Shown: positions 46,824 to 56,444, counted from the stretch's first letter. The stretch is DNA of 64,000 nucleotides from Acinetobacter boissieri (GCF_900096955.1 NZ_FMYL01000002.1:227453-291452), one strand, 5' to 3'. The notes: generated from the sequence alone by a model not told the origin. A program made the numbers and translations.

Positions 46824-48050
46824 ATGAAAATCTTTCCATCTTCTGAATATCATCAAATTATAAAATATACTGGGTATTGGTTGTGTGCATCTATTGCAAT
46901 CGGACTAATTTCTGGCTTAGCTTCAACACTTATTTTTAGTTGTTTTGATATTGCCAATAAAGTCCGTGCTCTGTATCCAGCTTTAATTTATTTTTTGCCT
47001 TTCGTTGGACTATTTATTGGTTATCTGTTTTATCGCTTTGGTACGCCTATTGAAAAAGGCACCCATTTGTTGATTGACGAAATTCACGAGCCTAAATCAT
47101 TTATTCCAAAACGAATGAGCCCACTTATTTTCTTTAGTGCGATTTTGACGCAGTTGTTTGGTGGGTCTGCAGGTAGAGAAGCGCCTGCTGTACAACTGTC
47201 AGGAGCACTTACAGACCATATTGCACAAGTATTACGAGTATCAAGAGATCATCGTAAGATTTTTCTTATGGCAAGTATTGGCTCTGGTTTTGCAGGTATT
47301 TTTGGCTTGCCTCTAGCAGGAGCTATGTATGGACTAGAAATTACAGCATTGGGTAATTTGCGTTACTCTGCCGTTTTTCCTTGTTTTATTTCCTCTTTAA
47401 TTGCAGCAAAAATTCCAGAGGCTTTTGATATTGTACACCCCCACGTATTTTATGTGGTCAGTAGCTATCCTGACATTAATTTAAAAATACTTTTAAGTTT
47501 AATTGTTGCAGGCTTGATTTTTGGAGTCGCTGCACGGTTATTTATTGCGTCAATTCATTATGCAAGTGTAGGCTTCAAAAAAGTGATTCCATTTATGCCA
47601 TTTAGAGCAATGGTTGGTGGTATTGTTTTAATGTTACTTACTCTCTGGGTGGGTTCACAAGAGTTTAATGGTTTGGGTGTAAATAAAGTGATTGCAGCTT
47701 TTTATGTACCTTTACCTGTAACAGATTTCTTGAATAAAACCTTATTTACTGCATTAACATTGGGGTCTGGCTTTAAAGGTGGAGAAATTACACCATTATT
47801 TTTTGTTGGTGCAACACTTGGTAATGCACTCGGTGGCTTCTTACCTTTGCCATTGTCATTATTGGCGGCGATGGGTTTGGTTGGTATATTTTCAGGTGCA
47901 AGTAAAGCCCCAATCACCTCTTTAATTTTGGCCGTAGAATTATTTGGTACATCAAGTATTGTTTATGCAACGATCATTTGTTTACTTGCATATTTATTTT
48001 CAGGAAACTGTGGGTTATATCGTACACAGAAACCCACAGCGGATGATTAG
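46824..48050 (+). CDS. ClC-family anion transporter, fluoride-antiporter-like
   Basis: A ~409-residue ClC protein with the usual ~16 helical segments. Visible motifs are GGSAGREAPAVQLSG (gating-Glu loop), GSGFAGIFGLPLAGAMYGLE, and GSGFKGGEITPLFFVGATLGNALGG. The selectivity region that reads GSGIP in chloride ClCs is GTHLLIDEIHEP here, which resembles the GNN..DEIH form of the CLC-F fluoride/proton antiporters. Fluoride export is therefore the best guess. ATG 46824 (MKIFPSSEY) is preferred to an upstream frame start at 46755. No fluoride riboswitch is visible in the 200-bp leader. Confidence 0.8.
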   Translation: MKIFPSSEYHQIIKYTGYWLCASIAIGLISGLASTLIFSCFDIANKVRALYPALIYFLPFVGLFIGYLFYRFGTPIEKGTHLLIDEIHEPKSFIPKRMSPLIFFSAILTQLFGGSAGREAPAVQLSGALTDHIAQVLRVSRDHRKIFLMASIGSGFAGIFGLPLAGAMYGLEITALGNLRYSAVFPCFISSLIAAKIPEAFDIVHPHVFYVVSSYPDINLKILLSLIVAGLIFGVAARLFIASIHYASVGFKKVIPFMPFRAMVGGIVLMLLTLWVGSQEFNGLGVNKVIAAFYVPLPVTDFLNKTLFTALTLGSGFKGGEITPLFFVGATLGNALGGFLPLPLSLLAAMGLVGIFSGASKAPITSLILAVELFGTSSIVYATIICLLAYLFSGNCGLYRTQKPTADD

Positions 48051-48054
48051 CTTT

Positions 48055-49239
48055 TTAATGAATACGGGTGCGTTTTTCTACTTTTAGCGCAATTAAAAAA
48101 ATAATTAATCCACCTAAAGTTAAGACAATCGCAATCCAAATGGGCGATAGCCAACCTAAGTTTTTGTTCAGGGCCCAACCACCTAAAAATGCTCCAAGTG
48201 CGTTTGCAAAGTTAAGTGCTGAATGGTTGAGTGTTGCTGCTAAAGATTGAGCATTTCCGGCCACATCCATTAAACGTGTTTGGAGTGTAGTCGCAAGGCC
48301 CATCACACTAATACCAATTAAAAATAGTGCCAATACAGCGGTATATATGTTGCCCATCATCATTAATGCAATACAAAATGATAAAGTAGAACAAATTAAA
48401 ATACCTATGGTTGTTTTGGTCAGATTCTTGTCTGCAAAATATCCGCTAACAAAGTTACTGCAAACCATACCGATGCCCCAAATGGCCAATACCACAGGAA
48501 TAAGGTCATTTCTCAGGTGGGTATAATTGAGTAAAATGGGTGAAATATAGCTATAAACCGCAAATATGCCACCAAAACCAATTGCACCTACAGCAAGCGT
48601 AAGCCACATGTTTATATTTTTGAGACCACGTAGTTCTTCTAAAATGCTTTCATTGTCTTTAATCGCAATATTAGGTACGAAAAATAAAATAGCAGCAATC
48701 GTGATGAACGCTACAGTACCAGAAAAACCAAAGCCTGCTTGCCAACCGAAGTTTTGACCAATCCAAGTGGCTAAAGGCACACCAATCACGTTGGCAACAG
48801 TTAAACCCAGCATCATTCGTGCTACAGCTGTAGCACGACGTTTTGGCCCAGCCAGTTCTGCCGCCACTAAGGCAGCTATGCCAAAGTAGGCACCATGAGG
48901 TAAGCCTGCAACAAAACGAGAGAGCAAAATAATATCGTAACTGTGTACAAATGCTGTAGTAATGTTAGCAAGGCCATAAAATAACATTAGTGCAATAAGG
49001 AATTTCTTTTTTGGAATTCTTGCACCCAATATAGCAAAAACAGGTGCTCCAACAAGTACACCTAATGCATAGGCACTAATTAAATGGCCTGCGCTGGGTA
49101 TAGAAATATTGAGGTTGCTTGCAATCTCTTGAAGTAATCCCATTGCTGCAAATTCAGTGGTACCAATGCAAAAGCCACCAATAGCGAGTGAAAGTAAAGC
49201 AAAAAATAAAGAGTGATTGGACTGATTTTGTGTATTCAT
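48055..49239 (-). CDS. MFS transporter (YdhP/AraJ-like)
   Basis: A 394-residue, 12-helix DHA1-type exporter. Helix 1 carries GGFCIGTTEFAAMGLL, the YdhP/AraJ family signature; the loop 2-3 motif is GARIPKKKFL and helix 4-5 has AGLPHGAYFGI. The family exports sugars or drugs; the substrate here is unknown. Its stop is 4 bp from the convergent ClC gene. A 332-bp region separates it from metR. Confidence 0.88.
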   Translation of the reverse strand: MNTQNQSNHSLFFALLSLAIGGFCIGTTEFAAMGLLQEIASNLNISIPSAGHLISAYALGVLVGAPVFAILGARIPKKKFLIALMLFYGLANITTAFVHSYDIILLSRFVAGLPHGAYFGIAALVAAELAGPKRRATAVARMMLGLTVANVIGVPLATWIGQNFGWQAGFGFSGTVAFITIAAILFFVPNIAIKDNESILEELRGLKNINMWLTLAVGAIGFGGIFAVYSYISPILLNYTHLRNDLIPVVLAIWGIGMVCSNFVSGYFADKNLTKTTIGILICSTLSFCIALMMMGNIYTAVLALFLIGISVMGLATTLQTRLMDVAGNAQSLAATLNHSALNFANALGAFLGGWALNKNLGWLSPIWIAIVLTLGGLIIFLIALKVEKRTRIH

Positions 49240-49571
49240 ATGATTATTTTAAAAAAATAGTTATTTCCATTCTACAAGAAAAAATAACCTGCTTTGAACT
49301 CTAGTGTGCTGTTATTCACATAAAGATAAAATAAAACATGGACTGTATCCGATTTGGTCTAGTGTTTATTGGTTTTATAAGCTTTACACTCATTTTTACA
49401 TATGGCTATTTTTTATAGTGTATATGGTTAAATAAATCTATGAAGTTTACTGCTCCGATATGGCGAAAGTTATATGCGACAATAGGCATATCATTATGAA
49501 ATATGTACAAGGTGATTAAAATTCATTATATTTATGATATAGTGAATTTTATTAAGTGAAATATAGTGACT
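49240..49571. other. 332-bp divergent region between the MFS gene and metR
   Basis: This holds the two divergent promoters. A near-palindrome TGATTAAAATTCA (49513-49525) is one mismatch from the MetR site TGAA-N5-TTCA and lies 47 bp before the metR ATG, consistent with autoregulation. No other structure was seen. Confidence 0.45.
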
Positions 49572-50486
49572 ATGTTAGAAATTCGTCATCTAAAAACATT
49601 ATTGGCTTTAAGAGAGCATGGGTCACTCGTTGCTGCTGCTGGTGATTTATGTTTAACCCCATCTGCGATCTCACACCAATTGAAAGAGTTAGACCATTGG
49701 TATGGTGTTGAAGTGGTGAATCGCCGTAGTCGGCCGGTACAATTTTCTAGTGTTGGACAGCGTTTGCTTAAATTGGCTGATGACATTTTACCGCAAATTC
49801 ATCTCACACACAGTGATATAACACGAATTATACATGGCCAAACTGGGCGTATTATTTTTGCCTCTGAGTGTCATAGCTGTTTTGATTGGTTAATGCCCTT
49901 ATTGAATCAATATCGGCACCAGTATCCAGATGTAGATCTAGATTTTGCACCAGCATTTGAGTCTAATCCACATGAATTATTACAAAATGGTGAGTTTGAT
50001 GTACTGATTACAGCAGATCCTATAGAGCTTAAAGGCATTGAATATTTTGCAATATTTGAGTACGAGTCTCGTTTAGTACTTTCAAATACACATGCTTTGG
50101 TTCGTGCTCAACAGATTGCTGTACAAGACTTGGCCAATGAAACATTAGTCACCTATCCTGTAGATAAACACCGTTTAGATATTATGTCACATTTATTTAT
50201 CCCTGCAAAAATACAGCCGAAAAGTGTGCGTACGACAGATTTGACGCAAATGTTAATTCAATTGGTTGCAAGTGGGCGTGGTATAGCCGCATTACCTGAT
50301 TGGGTAGTTAATGAGTACGAGCAAAAGGGTTGGGTCACTAGTCGACGTTTAACGTGTGTTTCACCGCAAGGATTACGCCGTACTTTATATGCAGGTTATC
50401 GTACAGAAGGTAAAGACAAAAGTTACTTTGAAGGCTTTTTAAAACAACTAGAAAAGTTTTCAAAAAAGCGTGTGCAATATTATTAA
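49572..50486 (+). CDS. metR: LysR-family regulator MetR
   Basis: A 304-residue LysR regulator. The N-terminus EIRHLKTLLALREHGSLVAAA and helix LTPSAISHQLKELD resemble E. coli MetR, and so does the distinctive ASECHSCFDWLMPLL at the start of the effector domain; LVTYPV and GRGIAALPDWVV also match. MetR activates methionine synthesis genes with homocysteine as co-effector. metE/metH are not nearby. ATG 49572 is favoured over GTG 49566. Confidence 0.88.
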   Translation: MLEIRHLKTLLALREHGSLVAAAGDLCLTPSAISHQLKELDHWYGVEVVNRRSRPVQFSSVGQRLLKLADDILPQIHLTHSDITRIIHGQTGRIIFASECHSCFDWLMPLLNQYRHQYPDVDLDFAPAFESNPHELLQNGEFDVLITADPIELKGIEYFAIFEYESRLVLSNTHALVRAQQIAVQDLANETLVTYPVDKHRLDIMSHLFIPAKIQPKSVRTTDLTQMLIQLVASGRGIAALPDWVVNEYEQKGWVTSRRLTCVSPQGLRRTLYAGYRTEGKDKSYFEGFLKQLEKFSKKRVQYY

Positions 50487-50553
50487 GCATTTAATAGCAA
50501 GAATAGCACTTAACACATGCCATATTTTTTTATATTCTAAAGCCACATTGGCG

Positions 50554-51264
50554 CTATTGTATTTTTTTTACTTCAACTTGCTTTAAATATTCGTCAAAGC
50601 GAATGAAGTGTTTCTTTTCAGTGCAATATACACGTGCGTGAGGTGGAGTGGGTTTGTCAAATTGTGCATAATGCGCCGCATAGTCAGTTGTATAGTTAAC
50701 GCTTGGTGTAGTAATATGGGTTCTCATAATATCTGTTTTGACTAACATATCCCAAAGAATGCGGTCACCATAGAGTGATTGTGCCTTGGGTTTAAAAAGC
50801 CATAAACGTAGTAAAGAAAATACTTCCTTTCTAAAAAAATAGCAGTTCGTATCAACAAAATCTTTACCATTAGAGTGTGTGCATGTACCTAAGCGTTGTT
50901 GTGGTGCAATATATAATGTTCTAGCCACTGTAATAACAGGTGAATTACCGTAGTTTTCATAGGTCCAAACAATATTACTGATATGTTCATCATCGTACCA
51001 GTTGTCTGCATCTAAAAAGCAAATTGCATCAAAATCTAAAGCAGAGGCAATTGCAGCACCAACTCCCCTTGGAGTATCACCATAATCTGCAGTATTTGGT
51101 ATAGTCATATGTTGGCACTCCCACGTATTAATTTCTTGGTGTGGGAAGCCATCTGCAATAAGAAAGTGTACGATATTATCTTGCTGTTTTAATACGCTGT
51201 TATGACAGCGTTTAATCATCTCGATACTTTCGCTAAAATATGGGGTAATGACAGCAATTTTCAT
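50554..51264 (-). CDS. Family 2 glycosyltransferase-like protein
   Basis: A ~236-residue GT-A fold protein. It begins MKIAVITPYFSESIEMIKRC, has DTPRGVGAAIA, and the DxD-type metal site in CFLDADNWYDDEH. A second block HSNGKDFVDTNCYFFRKE resembles acceptor-binding regions of GT2 enzymes. No membrane segment is seen. The acceptor is unknown and there is no polysaccharide cluster here. The frame extends upstream to 51420, but that part overlaps the DUF441 gene and looks non-coding. Confidence 0.75.
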   Translation of the reverse strand: MKIAVITPYFSESIEMIKRCHNSVLKQQDNIVHFLIADGFPHQEINTWECQHMTIPNTADYGDTPRGVGAAIASALDFDAICFLDADNWYDDEHISNIVWTYENYGNSPVITVARTLYIAPQQRLGTCTHSNGKDFVDTNCYFFRKEVFSLLRLWLFKPKAQSLYGDRILWDMLVKTDIMRTHITTPSVNYTTDYAAHYAQFDKPTPPHARVYCTEKKHFIRFDEYLKQVEVKKIQ

Positions 51265-51367
51265 ATGATTAATCTTTAATGTTATACAGAAAGTATAAGG
51301 AGTTTTACCCATCTTAGGTGAAGCGTTGTTTAAAATGATAAGCGGTATACACCTTATTGTAGATGCG

Positions 51368-51820
51368 CTAAGACTGATATATAAACAAAGATAAAATGCC
51401 TGCTGCGATGAGTGGACCAACAGGTACGCCTTTTAAAAGTGCTACACCTGCAATGGTACCAATCAATAGCCCTGCAACAACATCTGGTTGTGCACTCATG
51501 AGGCGAACACCGCGTGCTCCAAGCCAAGCAACGATTAAACCAATCACAATGGCTAAAATTGATTTATAGCTGGCAAAAGATTTAAGAAGCGTTTCTCCTG
51601 CAATGGTACCGCTTGCAATTGGGGCTAAAACACCTATGGTAAGTATGGTGACACCTAAACTTAAAGCATGGTTTTGAATGAATGGAAAATATTGAGACAG
51701 CGGTGTAATACGCACAATAATTAAGATGACACTTGCAATGGTGACCGACGAATTTTGGCTCATCACACCACAGGCCAAGAGAATAAAAAGTGCGGTGAGA
51801 TTGATATCAATAGAAGCCAT
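51368..51820 (-). CDS. DUF441 (UPF0756) membrane protein
   Basis: A 150-residue protein with four hydrophobic segments (about 8-30, 44-62, 82-103 and 110-148). The pattern [46 protein letters not shown] and [14 protein letters not shown] matches the YeaL-like UPF0756 family. No function is assigned. It lies upstream of the glycosyltransferase on the same strand but with a 103-bp gap. Confidence 0.88.
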   Translation of the reverse strand: MASIDINLTALFILLACGVMSQNSSVTIASVILIIVRITPLSQYFPFIQNHALSLGVTILTIGVLAPIASGTIAGETLLKSFASYKSILAIVIGLIVAWLGARGVRLMSAQPDVVAGLLIGTIAGVALLKGVPVGPLIAAGILSLFIYQS

Positions 51821-51953
51821 ATGCGAAATTAAGTCGTTGTTTTACGACATTGTAGCCTGTTTTATCTGTATTGCTGATATATAAGTCATAAAAAGTTCAT
51901 AAAATCACAACCTTTTAGTAAACTGTAGTTTATACATGGTTTAGGTTAGTCAA

Positions 51954-52658
51954 ATGCGTTTAGATAAATTGTTAATTTCCCAAGGTTTTGGCCCAAGAAA
52001 AGAATGCCAATTTTTAATTGAGCTTGGTGCTGTTTCTGTGCATGGTGAAGTCTGTAAAAGTATTAAACAGCATGTAGATCCTAAAGGACTTGAATATTCG
52101 GTGAATGATACGGTGTACCAGTACCGTGAAAATGTGTACTTGGCACTCAATAAACCACAAGGCTATGAGTGTTCACACCGACCAGACTATCATTTAAGTG
52201 TATTTGATTTAGTGCCTGAGTTACTTATTAACCGTGGCTTACAAGCAGTTGGACGCTTAGATCAAGATACAACAGGACTTATTTTATTTACAGATGATGG
52301 CAAGTGGTTGCATGGATTAACTCATCCGAAAAAACATATTGCAAAAAGATATTTAGTGACAACAAAAGACCCAATAGATGCCACACAGATTGAACAGTTA
52401 GCAGAAGGCGTTGCACTGCGTAATGAAATTGGTCTATATAAAGCCACAGATCTAGTACAGGTTGATGAGTACACTTTACAGCTCACGATTCATCAGGGTA
52501 TTTATCATCAGGTAAAGCGTATGATTGCAGCAACAGGGAATGCAGTAGATACGTTGCATCGAAGTCAAATCGGGGAGTGGGTTTTGCCTGAAACTTTGGC
52601 AGAAGGCGAGTGGCAGTATTTAGAGGCCTCTGACTTATTAAAACTACAGCATCAATAA
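51954..52658 (+). CDS. rsuA: 16S rRNA pseudouridine synthase RsuA
   Basis: Forms pseudouridine in 16S rRNA (U516 in E. coli). An N-terminal S4 RNA-binding domain (MRLDKLLISQGFGPRKE) is followed by the catalytic domain with GRLDQDTTGLI and Asp103 as nucleophile, HPKKHIAKRYLV, and IHQGIYHQVKRM. The 234-residue length suits RsuA; RluE/RluF-type specificity is the main alternative. It is convergent with the RelB-like gene, 4 bp away. Confidence 0.85.
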   Translation: MRLDKLLISQGFGPRKECQFLIELGAVSVHGEVCKSIKQHVDPKGLEYSVNDTVYQYRENVYLALNKPQGYECSHRPDYHLSVFDLVPELLINRGLQAVGRLDQDTTGLILFTDDGKWLHGLTHPKKHIAKRYLVTTKDPIDATQIEQLAEGVALRNEIGLYKATDLVQVDEYTLQLTIHQGIYHQVKRMIAATGNAVDTLHRSQIGEWVLPETLAEGEWQYLEASDLLKLQHQ

Positions 52659-52662
52659 ATAT

Positions 52663-52947
52663 TTACGGATTATCTTTGTTGTTGAGTAGTGCTTGGAGCG
52701 TTTGTAAAAACTCATCATCATTCATGTTGTGTTGTTCGTAAGCAGTGTTGGTCTTTTTATTTTTGAGTGAGTCTAGGTTGATATTCTGATTTTCAATAGA
52801 AAATGGAATCGATTTAGTAATAACGACTTGCTTAAAAAAAAGACGCACGGCTTGCGCAGGCGTAATCCCCAATTGTTTGAATACGGCAAATGCTTGCTTT
52901 TTTTCTTGTGAGTCTAAACGCACTTGATAGACTTCAGTTTTTCTCAT
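52663..52947 (-). CDS. RelB/DinJ-family antitoxin-like protein (orphan)
   Basis: A 94-residue protein starting MRKTEVYQVRLDSQEKKQA, then AFAVFKQLGITPAQAVRLFFKQVVITKSIPF, the ribbon-helix-helix and linker of RelB/DinJ antitoxins. The C-terminal half is polar (NIDSLKNKK...) and would be the toxin-binding tail. No RelE/YafQ-like toxin gene lies on either side: the neighbours are rsuA (convergent) and an RluA-type synthase. It may be a solitary regulator or a relic. ATG 52947 is preferred to 52965. Confidence 0.75.
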   Translation of the reverse strand: MRKTEVYQVRLDSQEKKQAFAVFKQLGITPAQAVRLFFKQVVITKSIPFSIENQNINLDSLKNKKTNTAYEQHNMNDDEFLQTLQALLNNKDNP

Positions 52948-53043
52948 GACGCTAAGCCAATTCATTGTAAATTAATATGCATTTATTTTAGCTAAAATTT
53001 AAGCAATTACAATATCTATACGCACTATTTTGTCATTACATTG

Positions 53044-53952
53044 TTATGGCAATGTCAGGCTTTGGCGAGAAAAAAACTGCATATTTTGTTTTGTGATTGG
53101 ATCTGTAAAGGCCAACATGTATGCAAGCAATTGCAAAGGCTGGCGAAAGTCGTGTTCTTCCTTGTGCGTGACGAGAGGATAAAACGGGTCATACAGAATT
53201 GGAATATCTAAAGCATTCAAATGTACACGCAGTTGATGCTGTTTACCTGAACTGGGTTTGAGTAGGTATTTTGCATAGTTTTGGTTATGCATGAGGCACT
53301 CAATCATTGTTTCACTATTTACGGGTAAGTGTGGGTCAATACACATGGTATAAAAGGGTTCTCCCTTTTTCATATGGCACTGAAATTGATATGGAAAAGA
53401 TAATCTTGATGTATATTGTGCAATCGCATGGTAATGCTTGGTAACTTTACGATCTGCAAATAGTTGTTGGTATGCAGCACGGTTTGTTGGCTTTTTAGAA
53501 AACATGATTAAACCGGCTGTTTCACGATCTAGGCGATGAATGGGGCTTAAATCTTCAATACCAGTCTGTTGTTTTAAACGAACTAAAAGTGTTTGTTGTA
53601 CATAACGCCCTGTAGGGCTGACTGTTAAAAAGTGCGGTTTGTCGACTACAAGAATATCGTTATTTTCAAAAATAATGTGGTGTGGAAACGGTACGTTTAC
53701 TTCATGCGCTAAAAAACGATAATAAAAAATATGTTGCTGAGCTTGATATGGCGTGAATGTATTTATAGGCATTAAATATTGATCAAAGACCAAGCCATCA
53801 TCACAGCGTTTTTGCCATTCACTTGCGTGAATATGTTGAAAATGTGCACATAAAAACTCAAAAATGGTCTTATAGTTGGTATGTGATGGCAGTACAACAC
53901 AACTGGCACTGACGCCGTGTATCATGGGTGGTTTAAGGTCGTGAGCTGACAT
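53044..53952 (-). CDS. RluA-family pseudouridine synthase
   Basis: A 302-residue catalytic protein. The signature PIHRLDRETAGL holds the nucleophile Asp142, preceded by ILVVDKPHFLTVSPTGR and followed by RKVTKHYHA and GKQHQLRVHLNALDIPILYDPFYP. The target RNA is not evident; the subgroup resembles a 'pseudouridine synthase of unknown specificity' related to RluA/TruC. Start at ATG 53952 (MSAHDLKPP) is chosen; in-frame ATGs at 54021 and 54096 would run into the divergent tsaE gene. Confidence 0.82.
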   Translation of the reverse strand: MSAHDLKPPMIHGVSASCVVLPSHTNYKTIFEFLCAHFQHIHASEWQKRCDDGLVFDQYLMPINTFTPYQAQQHIFYYRFLAHEVNVPFPHHIIFENNDILVVDKPHFLTVSPTGRYVQQTLLVRLKQQTGIEDLSPIHRLDRETAGLIMFSKKPTNRAAYQQLFADRKVTKHYHAIAQYTSRLSFPYQFQCHMKKGEPFYTMCIDPHLPVNSETMIECLMHNQNYAKYLLKPSSGKQHQLRVHLNALDIPILYDPFYPLVTHKEEHDFRQPLQLLAYMLAFTDPITKQNMQFFSRQSLTLP

Positions 53953-54052
53953 AAATGAGGTGCTATAGTGTAGGCAAATAAACGGTGAATAGTAGGTTTT
54001 CAAGTGTTGCAATGTTATCATGCTAAGGTATTTTTTTCTATGATTTAAGACT

Positions 54053-54532
54053 ATGTTACACAGCCTCACTTTAGATGTTTTATCTATACAAGACACTCAG
54101 CGTTATGCAGATACGTTAGCCAGTTGTTTTACTGAAGGGGTCGTGTATTTAATTGGTGATTTAGGGGCGGGTAAAACCACCTTTACACGTTACTTTTTAG
54201 AGTCTTTTGGGCATGAAGGGGCGGTGAAAAGCCCGACATATACCATTGTTGAACCATATCATATTGATGGTCGTAATATCTTCCATTTCGACTTATATCG
54301 TTTAGATGATCCGTATGAGCTTGAACTCATGGGTATTCGTGATTATTTAGAAGAAGATCATGCTTTATTTTTATTTGAGTGGCCATCGAAAGGTGATGGT
54401 GAAATTCCAATGGCGGACATTACTTTACGCATTGAAAAAACAGAAGACGAGCAGGCCCGTAAATTTACCTTTGAAAGTGATTCTAAACGATTAATTGAGT
54501 TAATACAGGAACATCTGAATGCAAAACGCTAA
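54053..54532 (+). CDS. tsaE: tRNA threonylcarbamoyladenosine biosynthesis ATPase TsaE
   Basis: ATPase that supports TsaD/TsaB turnover in t6A synthesis. Walker A is GDLGAGKTTFTR at about residues 35-46; KSPTYTIVEPY, the DLYRLDDPYELELMG switch segment and LFEWPSKG follow. Length is 159 residues. It overlaps the start of mutL by 14 bp, the conserved tsaE-(amiB)-mutL-miaA-hfq order without amiB. Confidence 0.95.
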   Translation: MLHSLTLDVLSIQDTQRYADTLASCFTEGVVYLIGDLGAGKTTFTRYFLESFGHEGAVKSPTYTIVEPYHIDGRNIFHFDLYRLDDPYELELMGIRDYLEEDHALFLFEWPSKGDGEIPMADITLRIEKTEDEQARKFTFESDSKRLIELIQEHLNAKR

Positions 54533-56438
54533 TCTACAGCGAATTGAAACGTTAGATGCGGCCTTAGCCAATCAAATTGCTGCAGGTGAGGTCATTGAAC
54601 GCCCCTCATCTGTGGTGAAAGAGTTACTCGAAAATGCGATTGATGCAGGGGCAAACTCGCTCATTATTCGAGTGGCACAAGGTGGTAGCACACTCATTGA
54701 GATTATAGATAACGGTGTTGGTATTCATGCCGATGATCTAGCACTTGCTGTGATGCGTCATGCTACAAGTAAAATAAAAACGCCTGATGATTTGCATGCG
54801 ATTGCCAGTTTAGGTTTTCGTGGGGAAGCTTTAGCGTCTATCGCTGCAGTTTCTCGTTTAAGCCTTACAAGTAGCCAAGATGACTCAGGTGTGGGCTATC
54901 AGCTTGAAATTAATGGTACTGCATTTAATCACCAACAGGTGAGAGCCTGTGCGTGTGATCGTGGTACACATATTCGTGTACAAGATTTATTTTTTAATGT
55001 CCCTGCACGGCGTAAATTTTTAAAAAAACCATCCACTGAGTTTATACATATAGAAGAGGTAGTACGCCGTTTAGCCCTGACGTATTTTGATGTGCGTTTT
55101 ATGCTTGAGCATAATGATCAAATTAAGCTTAATTTACCCAAAGCAACCAGTGGCGCATTGCGATTACAGCGTGTACAGAAACTTTTAGGGAAGGCTTTTG
55201 CAGACAACGCATATTGGGTTGATGCAGAAATGACAGGAATACGTTTGAGTGGTTGGTTAGGTCACCCCTCAGATGCACGCCCTCAAGCCGATTTACAATA
55301 TGTATATGTGAACGGTCGTATTGTGAAAGATAAAACCATTTCTCATGCACTACGTATGGCGTATGACGGTATTTTGCATGGACATCAGTATGCAGGGTAT
55401 TTGTTGTTTTTAGAAGTTGAGCCAGACACTGTAGATGTTAATGTTCACCCGACAAAGCACGAAGTGCGCTTTTTAAATCAAAGAAGTGTGCATGAGTTTG
55501 TACGTCATACTGCAAAAGAGGTTTTGGCACAATTTCAAACCGCGATTGCTGATTTAAGCCAAGCTGTTAAAGCACCTATCGTGCATCAAACAATGATGCC
55601 CCAGCCTAGACTACAAGAGACGCTTGGTTTACATCAACAGCCAGTTAAACAAACACCTCTACAAGGCTCAATATCGCATGAAAGTAATGATGGATTAACA
55701 ACAACATTCAATCAAGCGCAAGTTAAGTCTTCGGTAAACTATGGTCGGCCGACAAGTGTACCTTCTGGGCCACATTTTCAAAATGCTTTGCAGTCATATT
55801 TGGCGCCATTACGTGACGCTGAACAGATTGAAACAGCGCAAACTAAAGATGAACACCCTTTAGGTATCGCAATTGCTCAGTTACATGGTATTTATATTTT
55901 GGCACAAAATACCGAAGGCTTAATTATTGTAGATATGCATGCTGCACATGAGCGAATTGTTTTTGAACAAATGAAAGCGAGCTGGGACAATACCGAGTTT
56001 TGGGCATCGCAGCAGCTGTTAATTCCTAAAATAATTAGCCTAAGCGTATCTCAAATTGAAAAATTTGAACAACGTAAAGCACAATTTGAAAAATTCGGTT
56101 TAGAGCTTGATTTATATGGTCAACATGAACTGATTGTACGTGGTGTACCTGCAATTTTACATCAAGCAGATTTAACGCATTTGGTATCTGAATTACTCAA
56201 TGACTTAGACCCAAATGACCAAGCTTTAGGCTTGCTGCAAAAACGAGATCAAATTTTAGCAGGCATGGCGTGTCATGGTGCGGTGCGTGCGCATCGGCAA
56301 TTGAGTTTACCCGAAATGAATGCGTTATTACGTCAAATGGAACAGACGGCATTTGCAAGCCAGTGTAATCATGGCAGACCAACATGGCGTGCTTTTCCAC
56401 TATCACAGTTAGATAAATTATTTGCTCGAGGAGAGTAG
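54519..56438 (+). CDS. mutL: DNA mismatch repair protein MutL
   Basis: Mismatch repair coordinator. The N-terminal GHKL ATPase has ELLENAIDAGANSL, DNGVGI, TSKI and GFRGEALASI motifs. A linker of about 90 Gln/Thr-rich residues leads to the C-terminal domain. There the endonuclease motif is DMHAAHERIVFE from residue 472, fitting DxHA(x)2E(x)4E with Met for the usual Gln, and the zinc-site motifs ACHGAVRA and CNHGRPTW are present. It is thus a nicking MutL, not the E. coli type. It overlaps tsaE and is 6 bp from miaA. Confidence 0.95.
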   Translation: MQNANLQRIETLDAALANQIAAGEVIERPSSVVKELLENAIDAGANSLIIRVAQGGSTLIEIIDNGVGIHADDLALAVMRHATSKIKTPDDLHAIASLGFRGEALASIAAVSRLSLTSSQDDSGVGYQLEINGTAFNHQQVRACACDRGTHIRVQDLFFNVPARRKFLKKPSTEFIHIEEVVRRLALTYFDVRFMLEHNDQIKLNLPKATSGALRLQRVQKLLGKAFADNAYWVDAEMTGIRLSGWLGHPSDARPQADLQYVYVNGRIVKDKTISHALRMAYDGILHGHQYAGYLLFLEVEPDTVDVNVHPTKHEVRFLNQRSVHEFVRHTAKEVLAQFQTAIADLSQAVKAPIVHQTMMPQPRLQETLGLHQQPVKQTPLQGSISHESNDGLTTTFNQAQVKSSVNYGRPTSVPSGPHFQNALQSYLAPLRDAEQIETAQTKDEHPLGIAIAQLHGIYILAQNTEGLIIVDMHAAHERIVFEQMKASWDNTEFWASQQLLIPKIISLSVSQIEKFEQRKAQFEKFGLELDLYGQHELIVRGVPAILHQADLTHLVSELLNDLDPNDQALGLLQKRDQILAGMACHGAVRAHRQLSLPEMNALLRQMEQTAFASQCNHGRPTWRAFPLSQLDKLFARGE

Positions 56439-56444
56439 TGATTC

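Noticed and set aside
51265..51420. A longer N-terminus for the glycosyltransferase (start at 51420)
   Set aside because: The extra part overlaps the DUF441 gene and has no glycosyltransferase-like sequence; the fold starts at MKIAVITPY.
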